A stretch of 64,000 bases of DNA. Origin: Trametes villosa. Lineage: Eukaryota > Basidiomycota > Agaricomycetes > Polyporales > Polyporaceae. The notes below the pieces were generated by a model. That model saw only the letters and a list, made by a program, of their open reading frames with translations. It was not told where the DNA came from and did not search any database. Shown here piece by piece: positions 45,304-57,304 of this stretch. The position numbers were made by a program, and so were the translations under genes. Position 1 is the first letter of the stretch. Every line of letters starts with the position of its first letter. Location: positions 62,001 to 126,000 of the forward strand of contig PUDQ02000016.1 in assembly GCA_002964805.2 (NCBI GenBank), given 5' to 3'.

Positions 45304-48300
45304 CTATACCGCGATCTGGGAGCTGTCCAGCCCGAGCGCGTGCAGAAAGAGGTTGACGTTCGCGAGCCGGAGCCGGCGGCGCTCCTCGCTCTCGACGCCG
45401 AGCCCCTTCGTCGCGGTCGTGACGTTCTCGAGCACGACGTCGCGCAGGCCGCTGACGAGCACGGACTGCTGCGTGTCGTTTGCGCTGCACGCGAGCGAGG
45501 CGAAGAACTGCCAGACGGGCTGGTCGATCATGTCCGAGTTGGGGACGTTCGTGAAGTTGATCCCCGAGAGCATGCTCAGGCGCACGGATGGGAAGAGGAC
45601 GTGGAGCTGGGGGCGGAGGAGCTCGAAAAGATGGTTGTACAGCATGCTCCTGCAGCGTGTTCTCGTGTGAGCGCTGGCGAAGACATGTGTGCGTAGACGT
45701 GACGTACCAGCTCTGCAGCTCGTCAGCACTTGGCGCCTCATCAACTTCCGACCCGTTCGCGACGTTTTGCAGGATGACCTCTGCTCTGCTGAGGAAGAGC
45801 GTGAGGAGCGCGATTCCGGGCTATATGCGCGTTAGCATAGTGATCGCTACGCAGGACGGCGGCACGTACTCTTGTCCGCGCAATAGCAATCACGTTGTTA
45901 CTCTCAATCAGCAGACCGAAGAGCCCAGTGACGAGCCTCATCTGCGCCTTCGCAATGACGGGCAGGATGCTCTGCACAACGCTTCCGAGGAAGGCCTGGG
46001 TCTGCGCCTCGAGGTCGAGCACTTCCCGGGTCTCTTCGAGCGTGTCCAACAGAGGCGCCTGAACGACGACATCGAGTTGCGAGAAGCACGCGACGAGGAG
46101 CGTGAGGATGATCTGCATGCGGTTGTTGTCGAGCAGGCGTGCCACCCGCGGGAGCAGCTTCTTGCCCTTGATCGGCGTGATGATGGAGACGAATGGATGA
46201 GGGTTGCTGTGATGCAAATGAGCAAATGGGACGGTAAACAGTGTTGATGCACTCACCTGGTCTCGAGGGGCACAGAGACCATCAGCTTCTCAAAGAGCTG
46301 GTCGATGAGCCTGCTGCACTCCACACTCCTGCACTCCACAATGAGTTCCTACAACTTCACTTTCAAGTTGAATTTCACGAACCATTGGTCGAACTCCTCC
46401 ACTTCTTCAGGCGGTGGCTGATCACGTCTGCGCTGCTCAAGATCGAGCACCAGGTCGTACAGCTGTTCGAGGGCGACAAGAGCTTCTCGGTGCGTCAGCG
46501 GGTCCTTGCGGATCAAGCCTGTCGACTACGGGGCCCCGTCAGCGAGTTGGAAGATCGCTATCTGGAAGGCTACGTACGTCTGAGGCGTTCACAAGGGCTT
46601 CACGTCCGATCTTGGCAGCTTCGCGCGCGGCGCCTTCACCCTCCTCCTTCGTCTTCGTGGCGTCGGTCTTCGAGATGTGTGCTGCGTGGGCGTGCGAAGT
46701 AGTAGGCGACGTGGAGACGTTGCTTGAGTCGACTTGGAGCAGCTGACGCGGCGCCGCTTTGTAACTGCGACCAGCCGTACGTCCGAGAGCACCCTGCAGG
46801 TTGTTGAGAGCTACAGAACAGGTCAGCGGACGTCAACGGCGCCTTGTAATCCACGCATACAAGTCTTCTCCTTTTCCCGCAGCCTCGCGTTGTTGACAAT
46901 CCGCTCGACCTGGGCCTCCATGCGTTGCATGGCGTTCTGACGACGATTCGGAATCTTCTGACCGAGCCCGAGCCCAACACCGCCACCGGAACCGAACTTT
47001 AGAACCCGATCCTCAGAAGTCGGAAGACCCATGCGTGAGCGAAGAATCGCGCCGTAGACCTGGGCATAGAAGTCGTCCGCGTAAGGGTCCTGCGTGACGA
47101 GCTGGGACACCTGGATGCGGGTGATGAAGTCCTTGTCCGACTGCGTCATGAGGTCGTTGTAGCGAGACTAGAGAATACGCTCGGTTAATCGCTACGTGGG
47201 TGGCACGCACGAGAGGGGCATACCATATGCGCGATCTTGTCCAGCTTGCGCTTGCGCTTCTCCTCCATCCGCTCGGCCTCCATGATCTTGCGCATGGCCT
47301 CCACACGGAGGATCTCTTGTAACTCGCGAGACTCCCGAGTATCCCGGTCGGTCAACCCGGCTCCCTGCATTGTGCTGAGGAACTCCGCCTGCGCCATCTC
47401 CGCGAGCAGACGCTGCTGCATCTGGATGTTCTGCGGGAGATACTGCATAGTCTGCCCGAATGGAACGTCGACGGGGATCTGCGGCGTCACCTGGGCAGGT
47501 GACTGGCGTCCCAAGCGTCGATTCCGGTCACCGAACGCGGGGCTGAGCCCACCAGAGTTGAGACGCTGATGGATGATGTGACTGTGCATCATGTCGTTCG
47601 GGCCCGCTTGCATCTGTTGCTGCTGCTGTATCCGGAGTTGCTGCTGCTGGCGCTCCAGTTCCTCGAGCTTGAGCTGTTCCTGCAGGTCGAGGAGCTGCTG
47701 GCGTTGCTGGCGCTCGCGCTGCTCTTGCAGGTCCAGGAGCTGACGCTGCTGCTGTTGTTGGAGCTGAAGCAGGTGTATCTGATGTTGCTGTTGCTGCTGG
47801 TGGAAGCGCGGCGACTGCGAGTGGGGATGCATGCGAGGCGGAGGGGTTGCGGCGGCGTGTTGGAGGCCCGCAACGACCGGGCGCTGCCCCTGAGAACGCG
47901 AGGGGGAGTGCAACAGACCATGGGCAGAAGCCTGAGGCTGGTGTTGCTGCAGCATTTGCTGATGCAGCTGGTACTCGTGGGGCGAGTGCTGCTGCAGCAT
48001 CTGCTGCTCGAGCTGGAGCTGCTGAAGCTGCTGCTGGGCCTGCTGTAACTGTAGCTGCTCCTCTTCCTCCTGCTGGCGCTGCAGCTGCTGATGGTGCTGA
48101 GCCGCCGCCGCCGCCCGCATTTCCCGTTCGATCTCTTCGAGCGTGTGCACGCCCTTGTGAAGGTCCGCCCCGAGGCTTAGGCTGGTAGGCTTGTGGGAGG
48201 GGGTGCCATGCTGGGCCAGCGGCGAGTGCCTTGCGACGGGGGTGTGGTTCTGAGCTCTGTTGGGACCTGTGTTCCGGGGGAGGACGGAGAAGGGAGACTT

Positions 48301-48786
48301 GTTGCTCCATACCGCGTCGAGGTGCGAGGAATGGGCTGCGTGCAGAGCATGAGGGGTGGGAGAGCGACACGGTGACGGTGCATCGTACAGGGTTCAATCT
48401 CGGCATGAGCTTGGACCTTCTGCTGAGCCTGTGGTTGCTGATCGTGTCGAGCGGCCTGCGCGTAGAGTGATGGGCTTGACTGCGACACGGCGGGCTTTTG
48501 GTGCTCGGGCAGCGCAGAGCCGCCGAAGTCAAAGTCCTTTCCTGCTCGTACCGCGTCACGGCACGACCGAGATGAGACAGCACGAGTGCTTACCGACCGG
48601 GCCAGCTGCACCAAAGGTCTCGTCATTGAGCTCGTCTCCACCCTCCTGTAGCGCATCCCCGAGTCCGTCGTAGCTGTCCTCGCCCCAGGTGTAGACCGCT
48701 ACGTCCTCGCCTGGCGCACCGCCCTCGAGGAACCTGCGCTTCTCATTCTCGAGATCGTTCTGTTGTTCAAAGCCGAAGAAAGACAT
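45304..48786 (-). CDS. PAT1: mRNA decapping activator Pat1
   Basis: Cytoplasmic P-body protein that binds Lsm1-7 and promotes decapping. Start at MSFFGFEQQN (48786), several exons, stop 45304-45306. The N-terminus has acidic FGFEQQNDLE and ETFGAAGPVG. A linker contains WSNKSPFSVL, then HTLEEIEREMRA, a Pat1 signature. A very Gln-rich, Leu-rich section follows (about 47,600-48,110). The conserved middle has KLDKIAHM, SRYNDLMTQSDKDFITRIQV, SQLVTQDPYADDFYAQVYGA and MQRMEAQVERIVNNARLREK. The C-terminal alpha-helical domain has FVSIITPIKGKKLLPRVARL, LLDNNRMQIILTLL, DMIDQPVWQFFASLACSAND and a short tail. No breaks seen. Head to head with DNA ligase IV over 356 bp, and converging on the glycosyltransferase (211 bp). 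Confidence 0.92.
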
Positions 48787-49142
48787 CGGACCAGCATGGG
48801 GGTCCAGAGACAAGTTTCGCGGAGGCGCGGCCCAGCTGATGGCCTGCGGTAAGTCACATTGATCATCGCACAATCGATAACCCCTTACTGGCCAAATTAG
48901 TTCAAGCTTATCCTCGGCTATTCCCTTGGCTATTGTGCCTTGTAGGTCCACCCCGCGCAGGCACGCCGCGTGGCAGGCTCATTGTACTTAGCCACCACCA
49001 CCACAGAGCGCGCCAACGTCGCTTGCAATTGATCCATCTTCTCCTCTAACCACCATCAGCTGCGCGAGAGTCAGACGTCTTCTGAACGCATCTACACTGT
49101 ATCGGTTGGCGCCACAAACTCTGGCGACCCCCAAGCCCGAAC
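48787..49142. promoter_or_regulatory. head-to-head intergenic region PAT1/LIG4
   Basis: Holds both promoters. No TATA box on either side. A CCACCACCACC tract lies near 48,993. Confidence 0.5.
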
Positions 49143-52100
49143 ATGCAACCAACACCGGCACCGTCGTCGCCCCCCGCATCTCAGTTGCTGCCACCGGCGG
49201 TGGCGGCAGAGGATCATCCTATCGTATACCCGGCGCCTCCTAAGAACAAGGGAAGTGCGCCCTTCCACGTCCTTGTGGCGCTCTTCGAGAAGCTCCAGAG
49301 TGAGAGAAAGCCTGAGAAGCGTCGCAAGTTCATTGCATCATGGTTCAATGTATGTGTCTTCTCGTGTCTTATGCTCACTGCGCTGTTGATACATGAGCTG
49401 TGTAGCATTGGAGGAAAGAGATAGGGTATAACCTATTCCCCGTGCTGCGATTGATTCTCCCCCAAGTACGTCCTGCAAGATGGTATCGACGGGATTCAGC
49501 TCATAGCCACGCAACAGAAAGACCGAGAACGCGCTGTTTATGGCCTGAAGGAGAAGAACCTCGCGAAGGCATACATCAAGCTCATCCCATTGGGGCGTCA
49601 CGATCCAGATGCCATCAGGCTGCTCAACTGGAAGAAGCCAACTGAACGAGATGTGCGCTACAACAGCATGATGTTAACCAGACGTCGCTCCGTACTAAAT
49701 GCTGCGCTTTTCAGCGCTCGTCTGGTGATTTCCCTACTGTGCTGTATGAGGTCGTCAACAAGCGCTCGTCGGTCGTCGAGGGTTCCTTGACTATTGACGA
49801 GGTGAACGACATCCTCGACGAGCTTGCTCAGAATATGGGCAAATCGTGAGTCGGACATGGACGGCGACTCTGACTGCTACGACGACTTACCTTGCCCACG
49901 CAGCGACATGCAATCTCGAATCCTGCAACGACTCTACAATAGAAGCACGCCGGAGGAACAGCGATGGATTGTCCGGATCATTCTCAAAGGTTTGCGGAAC
50001 GTGGTCATAAATCGCTTGAATCTGCCTACTTACACTCTTCAGATATGATCATCTCGGTGAAGGAAAACACCGTCTTCGGCGTCTTCCATCCGGACGCACA
50101 CGACTTGTTCAACACGTGTTCCGACCTCAAGAAGGTTACCTGGGAGCTCTGGGATCCTGAACGAAGGCTGAACGATGAGGTTCGCTCTACTTGTACGCAG
50201 CTAAAATCTTAGCTCACACCCGTTCTAGGACAAAGCCGTCCAGCTCTTCCGCGCATTCGCCCCCATGCTCTGCAAGAGGCCGACCAAGAAGATCGAAGAC
50301 TCTGTGAAGGAGATGCAAGGGCGCTCGTTCATCATCGAAGAGAAGCTCGATGGCGAGCGCATGCAGTTGCATAAGCGCGGGAACGAGTACTTCTACTGCT
50401 CTAGGTAAGCTTTACGGAGATAGCGCGCTTCTTCAGCTCTGATACACCGAAACGTCGTAGGAAAGGCAAGGATTACACTTACCTGTATGGGAAGCACGTC
50501 GGTACCGGCAGCTTGACGCCGTATATCGACTCTGCCTTCGATCCGCGGGTTGACGAGTACGCTCCGCAGCTTCTAATGTACCTATGCACAACTCACAGTT
50601 CACAATCTTCGATAGGATCATTCTCGACGGAGAGATGCTTGTATGGGACCCGGTCTCGGAGCGGAACCTGCCTTTCGGAACGCTCAAGACGGCTGCAATC
50701 GGTAAGCCTTCGCGCACCGGGGTTGCGATGAAGCTGATTTCGCCGCCATAGACAAGTCTAGGAAAGAGTTCAACCCGCGTCCGTGCTGTGAGTGAACTGT
50801 CATGCGACCGTGGTGCGATGGGCGACTCACCGCATTGCGTATGTTAGTCAAAGTCTTCGACCTACTCTACCTGAACGGGACGTCGCTCCTACACAAGTCG
50901 CTCAAGTTCCGCAAGCGCAATCTCCGCTCCTGTCTGACGGAAGTGGCAGGACGCATTGAGTTAGTCGCGGAATTCGAAGGGCGCACCGCTAAGGACGTCC
51001 GAACGCGCATGGACGACATCATAGGAAACCGCGGCGAGGGTCTGATCATGAAGCACCCGGACTCCGAGTATATCTTGAATGGGCGGAATAAGGACTGGAT
51101 CAAGGTGCGCCCTATTCTGTCGTTTGCTCGGTTCAGTTGTCTGAGCCGATAGTAATACAGGTCAAACCGGAGTACATGGTAAGCGATGGACGTCCCTAAT
51201 ACTGGTAGGGACTTCACTGATCCATGTGCAGGACAACATGGGAGAGACGGTAGACGTTCTCGTCGTCGGTATGTCAATCCACTACGGTTTCATCTCCTCT
51301 CCTTATGTCCTTTCAAGCTGGAAACTACGGATCTGGAAGGCGCTCGGGCGGCGTCTCGTCACTGATCTGCGCAGTGCTAGACGATCGCCGCGGGAACGAC
51401 GACGACGAACCGAAGTCAGCTAGTCCGTATATGCACCCTGTTCGCAACCCTAACACACCCTCTCGCAACAGGTACAGCAGCTTTGTGCGCATCGGAAGCG
51501 GCCTTTCGTACGCGGACTACATCTGGGTGCGCCAAAAGCCATGGAAACCCTGGGGCCGGGACCCTCCCAGCTTCCTTCAAGTCGCAAGGAAGGGGCACGA
51601 CGACAAAGGGGACGTTTATCTCGAGCCACAGGAGTGAGCCACCGTGACCCTTTCAAAAAGGTGTTTGCGAACGCTCACGCCCTTCAACCCCAGCTCGTTC
51701 ATCTTGAAGGTCAAGGCGTCGGAGATCACGAGCTCGGACATGTACCACCTTGGGTTCACCATGCGATTCCCCCGAGCGCTGCAGATTCGAGACGACTTGT
51801 CTATCGCTGATTGCATGACGGCCTCTTGTAAGGCCGCTCCACTCCTCGTGATTGTTGTTTTCATGCTCACGAGTCTGTTGCTAGCCGTTCTCGAGGGCAT
51901 CCGGTCTGAGAAGAAGAGGAAGATGGAGGACGACACTGAGTATGGGATACTTCATTCGGTATCTCGGCGGACGACTGACTAACGCCACTCTAGCAAACCC
52001 AAGAAGAAGCAGAACCGGACGGCAAAGAAGGTTCGTCTAGAGCCAAACCTGCCACGACTGGGGTATTGATTTAGGATGGCAGCCTACCATGATGCCCGAG

Positions 52101-53665
52101 TACCGTGGAGTGAACCTCAAGGATGTCAAGGTCGAATCCAGCCTCTTCGAAGACTACAAGTTCGGTGAGTGGCTCGACGACGAGTTTCTGAGCCGACTGA
52201 CTAGGTCCTGCAGTCGTGTATTCCGACCCCAAGTCGCGGACCGGCGCAGATGACAAGAAGGCGTTGCTGCAGATGTGAGCTCTGCGAGTACCGGAGCTAT
52301 TGACAATACTCAAACTGGTTTAGGATTCACGCACACGGTGGAAAGTACGCTCAAGTGGCCCGGAACGACCCTAACATACTTATCGTCTACGGCGGGCAAA
52401 CGACTCGTGAGCTTGCTCTGTCCAGCGGCTGTAGCGTCTTGCTAATGTATCGAACAGCGTACGACATCAAGCTGATAATGGACAAGGGCGTTTGCGATAT
52501 CATCCGCCCGCAGTGGATATTGGACTGCGTCGCGAAGGAGGAAATAGTGCCGCTGACCAAGAGGTGCGTCACCCGGCTACGTAGTCGAGCAGCTCCTGAT
52601 GCTCCGCCAGATACTTTTTCCATGCCACTGCGGCTCGTAAGGAGACAAACGAGTACGGCATGGAGGATAGCGATACCGAAGAAGAGCCCGATGAAGAGCC
52701 GCCCTCGCCCTCCCCTTCTGCCTCACGGAAGAGCAAGTCACCTGCTGCAGCGCCTTCCTCTGCTGCCAAGGAGGAGGTCGAGATCGACCCGTCGTTGGCG
52801 GAGTGGTTCGACGTCGGCGCGAAACGGCAGACCTCCGCCGCCAATGACGGGTCGGGGAGCGGCAGTGATACGGAGATAGAGCCAGATCCGGAGTCGGATA
52901 ACGAGGATGTTGTGCGCGAACCTGAAGTTGGCTTTGATGACGAGGACTGGGAGAAGGTCGAAGAGGAAGGAGACGCGTCTCAACCCGCTGGGAACAAGGT
53001 GAGTGCAATGTGGTTAGTGTAATGGCCCGATAGACTCTGAATGCCGGCTTCAGGGCAAGGCAACCGAAGTGCGAATGGGAGAAGACGATACTGCCATGAG
53101 TTACGATGAAGCCCACATATTCAAGCATTTGTGAGGCAAAGACATCGTCATATCTCCATGGTGGTATACTAACAGCTCGCCAGGTGCTTCTACCTCGATA
53201 CTCCCAGCAACGCTAGGAATCACGGCATGGCAGTCAATCCCAAGCGCGAAGCCGAGATCGAGAAACGGTCAGTCTCCCTCACCACCGCAGCTGCCTTTCT
53301 CAGGCGCTCAATAATGTTTCACCACAGGTTCTCCGAGATGGGGAAACTGATCACTGAGAACGGTGGCCGCATCGTCGACCTCGATGATCCCAAGCTGACG
53401 CACGTCGTGCTCGATAAGCGCGATATCAGCAGACGCAAGGAACTCATCGCGCGCACGGCCGAGTGAGTGAATCCCCTAACCGTCCCTCTCCAGATTTGCA
53501 TGACTGACTGGGTTCTTCAGGCCGAAACGGAGACGTCTTGTCATCTCAGACTGGGTGGACGCTTGCGTTGCGGAAGAGACTCTGCTGGACGAGGAGGGTA
53601 AGCAGTCTGTCTCCATATCGCGGAACGCCGTCGCTGAAAGGGAGTTTGTAGAGTTCAATCCATGA
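49143..53665 (+). CDS. LIG4: DNA ligase IV (non-homologous end joining)
   Basis: ATP-dependent ligase that seals double-strand breaks with Xrcc4/Lif1. Many short exons. N-terminal DNA-binding domain: PFHVLVALFEKLQSERKPEK, DGIQLIATQQKDRE and EKNLAKAYIKLIPLGRHDPD. Catalytic domain: EEKLDGERMQLHKRG (motif I, adenylated Lys), IILDGEMLVWDP (motif III side), FKVFDLLYLNG and NRGEGLIMKHPDSEYI (motif IV), with NKDWIKVKPEYM (motif V). An OB-fold part follows. The C-terminus has two BRCT domains: first around SLFEDYKF..VVYSDPKS to RPQWILDCVAKEEIVPL, second around FKHLCFYLDTPS to ISDWVDACVAEETLLDEE. They are joined by an acidic Ser/Glu-rich spacer at 52,660-53,000. The tandem BRCT pair separates it from ligases I and III. 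The last codons read straight through a weak GTAAGC site to the stop at 53663-53665. Nuclear. Confidence 0.94.
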
Positions 53666-54736
53666 ACGCGGACGAATTAGTAGTACTGATACCTACGACA
53701 GGTGTTCTTGGATTCTACGGTCATGTACTGTACTGGGCGCCAGATGTACTTCGAATTTATCTCGACACAACCGGAAGTTCGGATACCTTTGTCGGACACT
53801 GGCAGCTTTCTTGGAAAGCTACTGAGGCTTTCTTCTTCATAATTCTTTGCGCAATTGAATCTGCTTGGCGTTCGTGCTGGACGTGACCGAGCTCAGGCTT
53901 TGCACAGCGGCGATTCGCCACGCGGCACGAAGGGCCTCGATCACGCACTACCCCAGTACTAGTAGGCGCCTGTAGGCGCTCCTCGGAAGTGTGCTCTCTT
54001 CCGACACGTTCATCATACTTGACATTCGTCCTAACCAGAAAGCCATCAAAACATAGCATTGCGCGGTCCAATTTGACCTCAAAATCCATCTTGTTCGGTT
54101 TTCCTCAAGCTGTGTATGGAGAAATGTTAAACAAGTGCCAGTTTTTGTACGGAACCACTCGCCGCCGGTGCTCGGAGTCGGTGGGGGCCTGGTACTTTCG
54201 ATCAACTACTCGTGGCGTCATGCTTGTTTCTCACCTTGTGCCTCAGCCTCGCCAGTCGGTTACGAAACGAATTGCAAACACCAGTGGCATTTTGATGCAC
54301 ATTGTGACATGCACAGCTGCATCAATCGAGTGTAGCTCGATACATCCCATGCAAACGGACCCGGAAGGAACGCCCCCCGGACGCAGTATCCGTCAGCTTC
54401 GCTACCGGCCTTCCCATTGACGACTTAGCGTGTGCTGGCGCAGCCCGAGATCGCGATAACACCAGCATGAAGAAACCTCGTTGGCTCCCCCAGTAAGTGG
54501 TCATCGCTGAACCATCAACGGATGCACTACCACCCTTCCCATGTCAGAAAGCCTGTACACAGCGTGGCTAGGAGGTGTTACATGCAACACTCAGAGATCG
54601 GCTCATTTCGTTCGGCGATCCACATAGACCTGCGCAGCCAGCCAGGATGCATAAAATAGGGCGGACAGCACCTCCAGCTCGACATTCCCCTTAGCTCCCT
54701 CTCCTTCGTGTCTTTCTTTCTACTTTTCCCTGGAGG
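53666..54736. other. intergenic with TATA box of the protease gene
   Basis: No exon recognised on either strand. CATAAAATA at 54650-54658, about 80 bp before the aspartic protease start, is a likely TATA box. Confidence 0.5.
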
Positions 54737-56579
54737 ATGTTGTCCGTTTCATTTTTGCCCCTGGTGGGCGGTTTATTGCCTTTCTTCTTCCCCTCCGTTC
54801 TTTCCAAGCCGGCATCTTTCTCCGTCAGTATCCGTGGCGGCGGTGTGAGGTTCGTGGACGGCCCCATCACCTCGGACAGCATCGGAGTGACGACAAGTGA
54901 CAATAATGGGGTATGTCTCATTATGTGCACCATGAGGCACCATGACGTGAGTCCTGACCAAGATGCACAGTATTTCACGGAGGTCACTTTGGGAGGACTT
55001 AGTATGGAGCATCTGGCGTTTCCAGCATCCACATACTGACATTGGTTCGGATTTTCTAGACCTGACCTTGAACCTCGACACGGGCTCGTCCGACCTTGTT
55101 GTGATCCGTCAAGGACGGGAGATCAACTTGACAAAGTCGTCCAACATCCAGACTTCTGAGGGCTTCGGCGTAGGGGAAGCCACAGGCACCATCGACTTCG
55201 CAGACCTTCAGATTGGGGATTTCGTCATCGCGAGCCAAGGTACGCCCCTCTTCCCTCCTCTAGTATCATACGCCGCACGTGTTGACATGTGCTGTACCGT
55301 GTCCTAGCTTTCTTCGACGCTACGCAGACGAAAGACCTTAGTCAAACCGGGGATGGCATCATCGGCATGAGCTTCAATGCTCCCTCCGCCGTCCTCGGCG
55401 CACTCAGCAAGGCGTTCGGCGATGACGTCGCAGCGCAGGTGGGAAACACGCCGTTGCCCGCGCTCTTCGCCCAACAGCCCGACCTCCCGAGAAGCTTCGA
55501 TGTCGCGCTCGGTCGGGCGGACCAGCTCGGGGACACGGCGCAGGGAGTCTTCATCATCAGCGACCACGACGACAACTTCCAGCAGGTGACCAACGCGCCG
55601 CAGCTCACTAGCGTCAGCGGGGACCACTGGAGCGTGATCCTAGACGCTATGAACATTAATGGCAAGCCGTTCCAGTTCAATCAGTCACGCATCCAGGGTG
55701 TTCCCGACGGGAAGGTTGCGGCCGTCCTCGATACCGGCTTCTCGTTCCCACCGCTCCCGCCTCCGGCCGTGGACGCCATTTACTCCAGTATTGAAGGTGC
55801 CGTGTTTGACGAGAATACGAGTCTCTGGATTGTCCCCTGCAACTCCAGCGACCTGAAGTTGTCCTTCGTCTTCGGGTGCGTCTCCATGTATGAGTATACA
55901 CGTCCCTCGCCATTGACGTTCACGCTCCGCTATATAGGGGCCAGGAATTCTTCGTTCACCCCCTCGACCTCACACGCCCTATTGCGGGACCTGTTGGCCC
56001 GGACCCGAGCACCAACATCACAATGTGTGTCAACACCTTCCGGTACCTCACCCTTGACCCGGCGCAATTTTCTGGCTTCGATATCATCCTCGGTGACGCC
56101 TTCCTACGGAATGTCTATGCGTCGTACGTTCTCCGATTGCGCACATGCCCCTCTGCATGCCATCTCACGCTCACGACAGCTTCAACTACGGCGACGAGAA
56201 CACGAGCCCCTTCGTGCAGCTGGTCAGCACCACGCCGGACGCCAACCAGGCGCAGCAGGAGTTCCAGCAGCAGCGGGCGGCCTTGCTCGCCAAGCTGCCG
56301 CCCGCACCCGACCCGGCCTCGATCGTCAACGGGCACGCCGGGCAGGATGCTCCTTCGAACGAGTCGGGCGGCAGCTCTCCCCCGTCGTCGCAGCCCGGCT
56401 CCAGCTCGTCGCAAAACCCGGCTCCGACACAGAGCTCCTCGAGTCCACGGGTATCTGGAACTACGACAGCGCAGACCAGCCAGCCGTCGAAGCCCGGGAA
56501 CGGGGCTGGGCGGCAAGGGGCTGTCGGGACGGGTATCCTTGGCGCTATGACTCTGCTAGCTGGTTTGTTCCTACTGTAA
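54737..56579 (+). CDS. secreted, probably GPI-anchored pepsin-like aspartic protease
   Basis: Family A1 endopeptidase. A hydrophobic signal peptide starts the protein (MLSVSFLPLVGGLLPFFF). Catalytic site 1 is LNLDTGSSDLVVI. A flap-type region has GTIDFADLQIGDFVIASQ; substrate-domain motifs are GDGIIGMSFNAPS and FDVALGRADQLGD. Catalytic site 2 is VAAVLDTGFSFPPLP: the Asp is present, but Phe follows DTG where Ser or Thr is usual. The body ends FSGFDIILGDAFLRNVYAS and FNYGDE. A Ser/Pro/Gln-rich stalk follows (ESGGSSPPSSQPGSSSSQ), then GTGILGAMTLLAGLFLL at the very end, typical of a GPI signal. Introns at about 54,910, 54,999, 55,240, 55,875 and 56,120. Expected at cell surface or wall. Confidence 0.87.
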
Positions 56580-57304
56580 CGACGCCTGTGTTTCGTCCGT
56601 GCTATGTACGATTCCCACCACGTTGCGCCGTATTGCGTACTACTTCTCCCCGCCTAATCCCCGTCATCTTCACGGAGGTTGAGCTGTATTGGACTAGTTT
56701 GCGGTGCAGTATCCCCCGTGGGGACTAGTGACTCGTTGTATGAGGTCGACGTACTTACGGACAAAGCTCAGAGCGCGTGATACAAAGCAAGCTGGGGAGG
56801 GGTAGCTACGGGTACTGATAGTCTGGCAGGCAACATGGGATCATGGGACGCGCGTTATGTATGGAGGCGGAGGTACGCGGAGACACGGAGATGGCACAGA
56901 ATATGACACGGAGGAATGCGGGGAGCTGGGACAAGTGGGACGGCGTACGACAAGATGAGATAGTGGGGCAGATTACTATGTGACAAGGAGCATTGGGATG
57001 AAGACCGGGTAGAGTGAACGAGACATGAGCAAGCAGATATGCGGAACCGTGGATGGCGAATGGAGTCCCGTCTGGCACAAAACGGCGGTGTCCGTCAACG
57101 ATCGGAACGTCCGATGCCAATAAGAATAAGTGGATAACGTATGCAAGCACTGTGCGCAGAACCGGGGGAGGCAAGATGCGAGGACATCGCAAGCCGTGAT
57201 AAATCGTCGATGTGGTACGCGAGGGGTGGTAATAGCCAAGAAAAGACCCAAGGAAGAGATACAGATGTGGTTCAAGCGCGCCACGTTCGAACGTTCCGGC
57301 GCCC
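56580..57304. other. intergenic, convergent 3' ends
   Basis: 3' flanks of the protease and forkhead genes. No exon or repeat recognised. Confidence 0.45.

Noticed and set aside
53590..53665. Intron at GTAAGC near the end of DNA ligase IV
   Set aside because: The possible acceptor near 53640 would give an immediate out-of-phase stop, whereas reading through stays open to a natural end.
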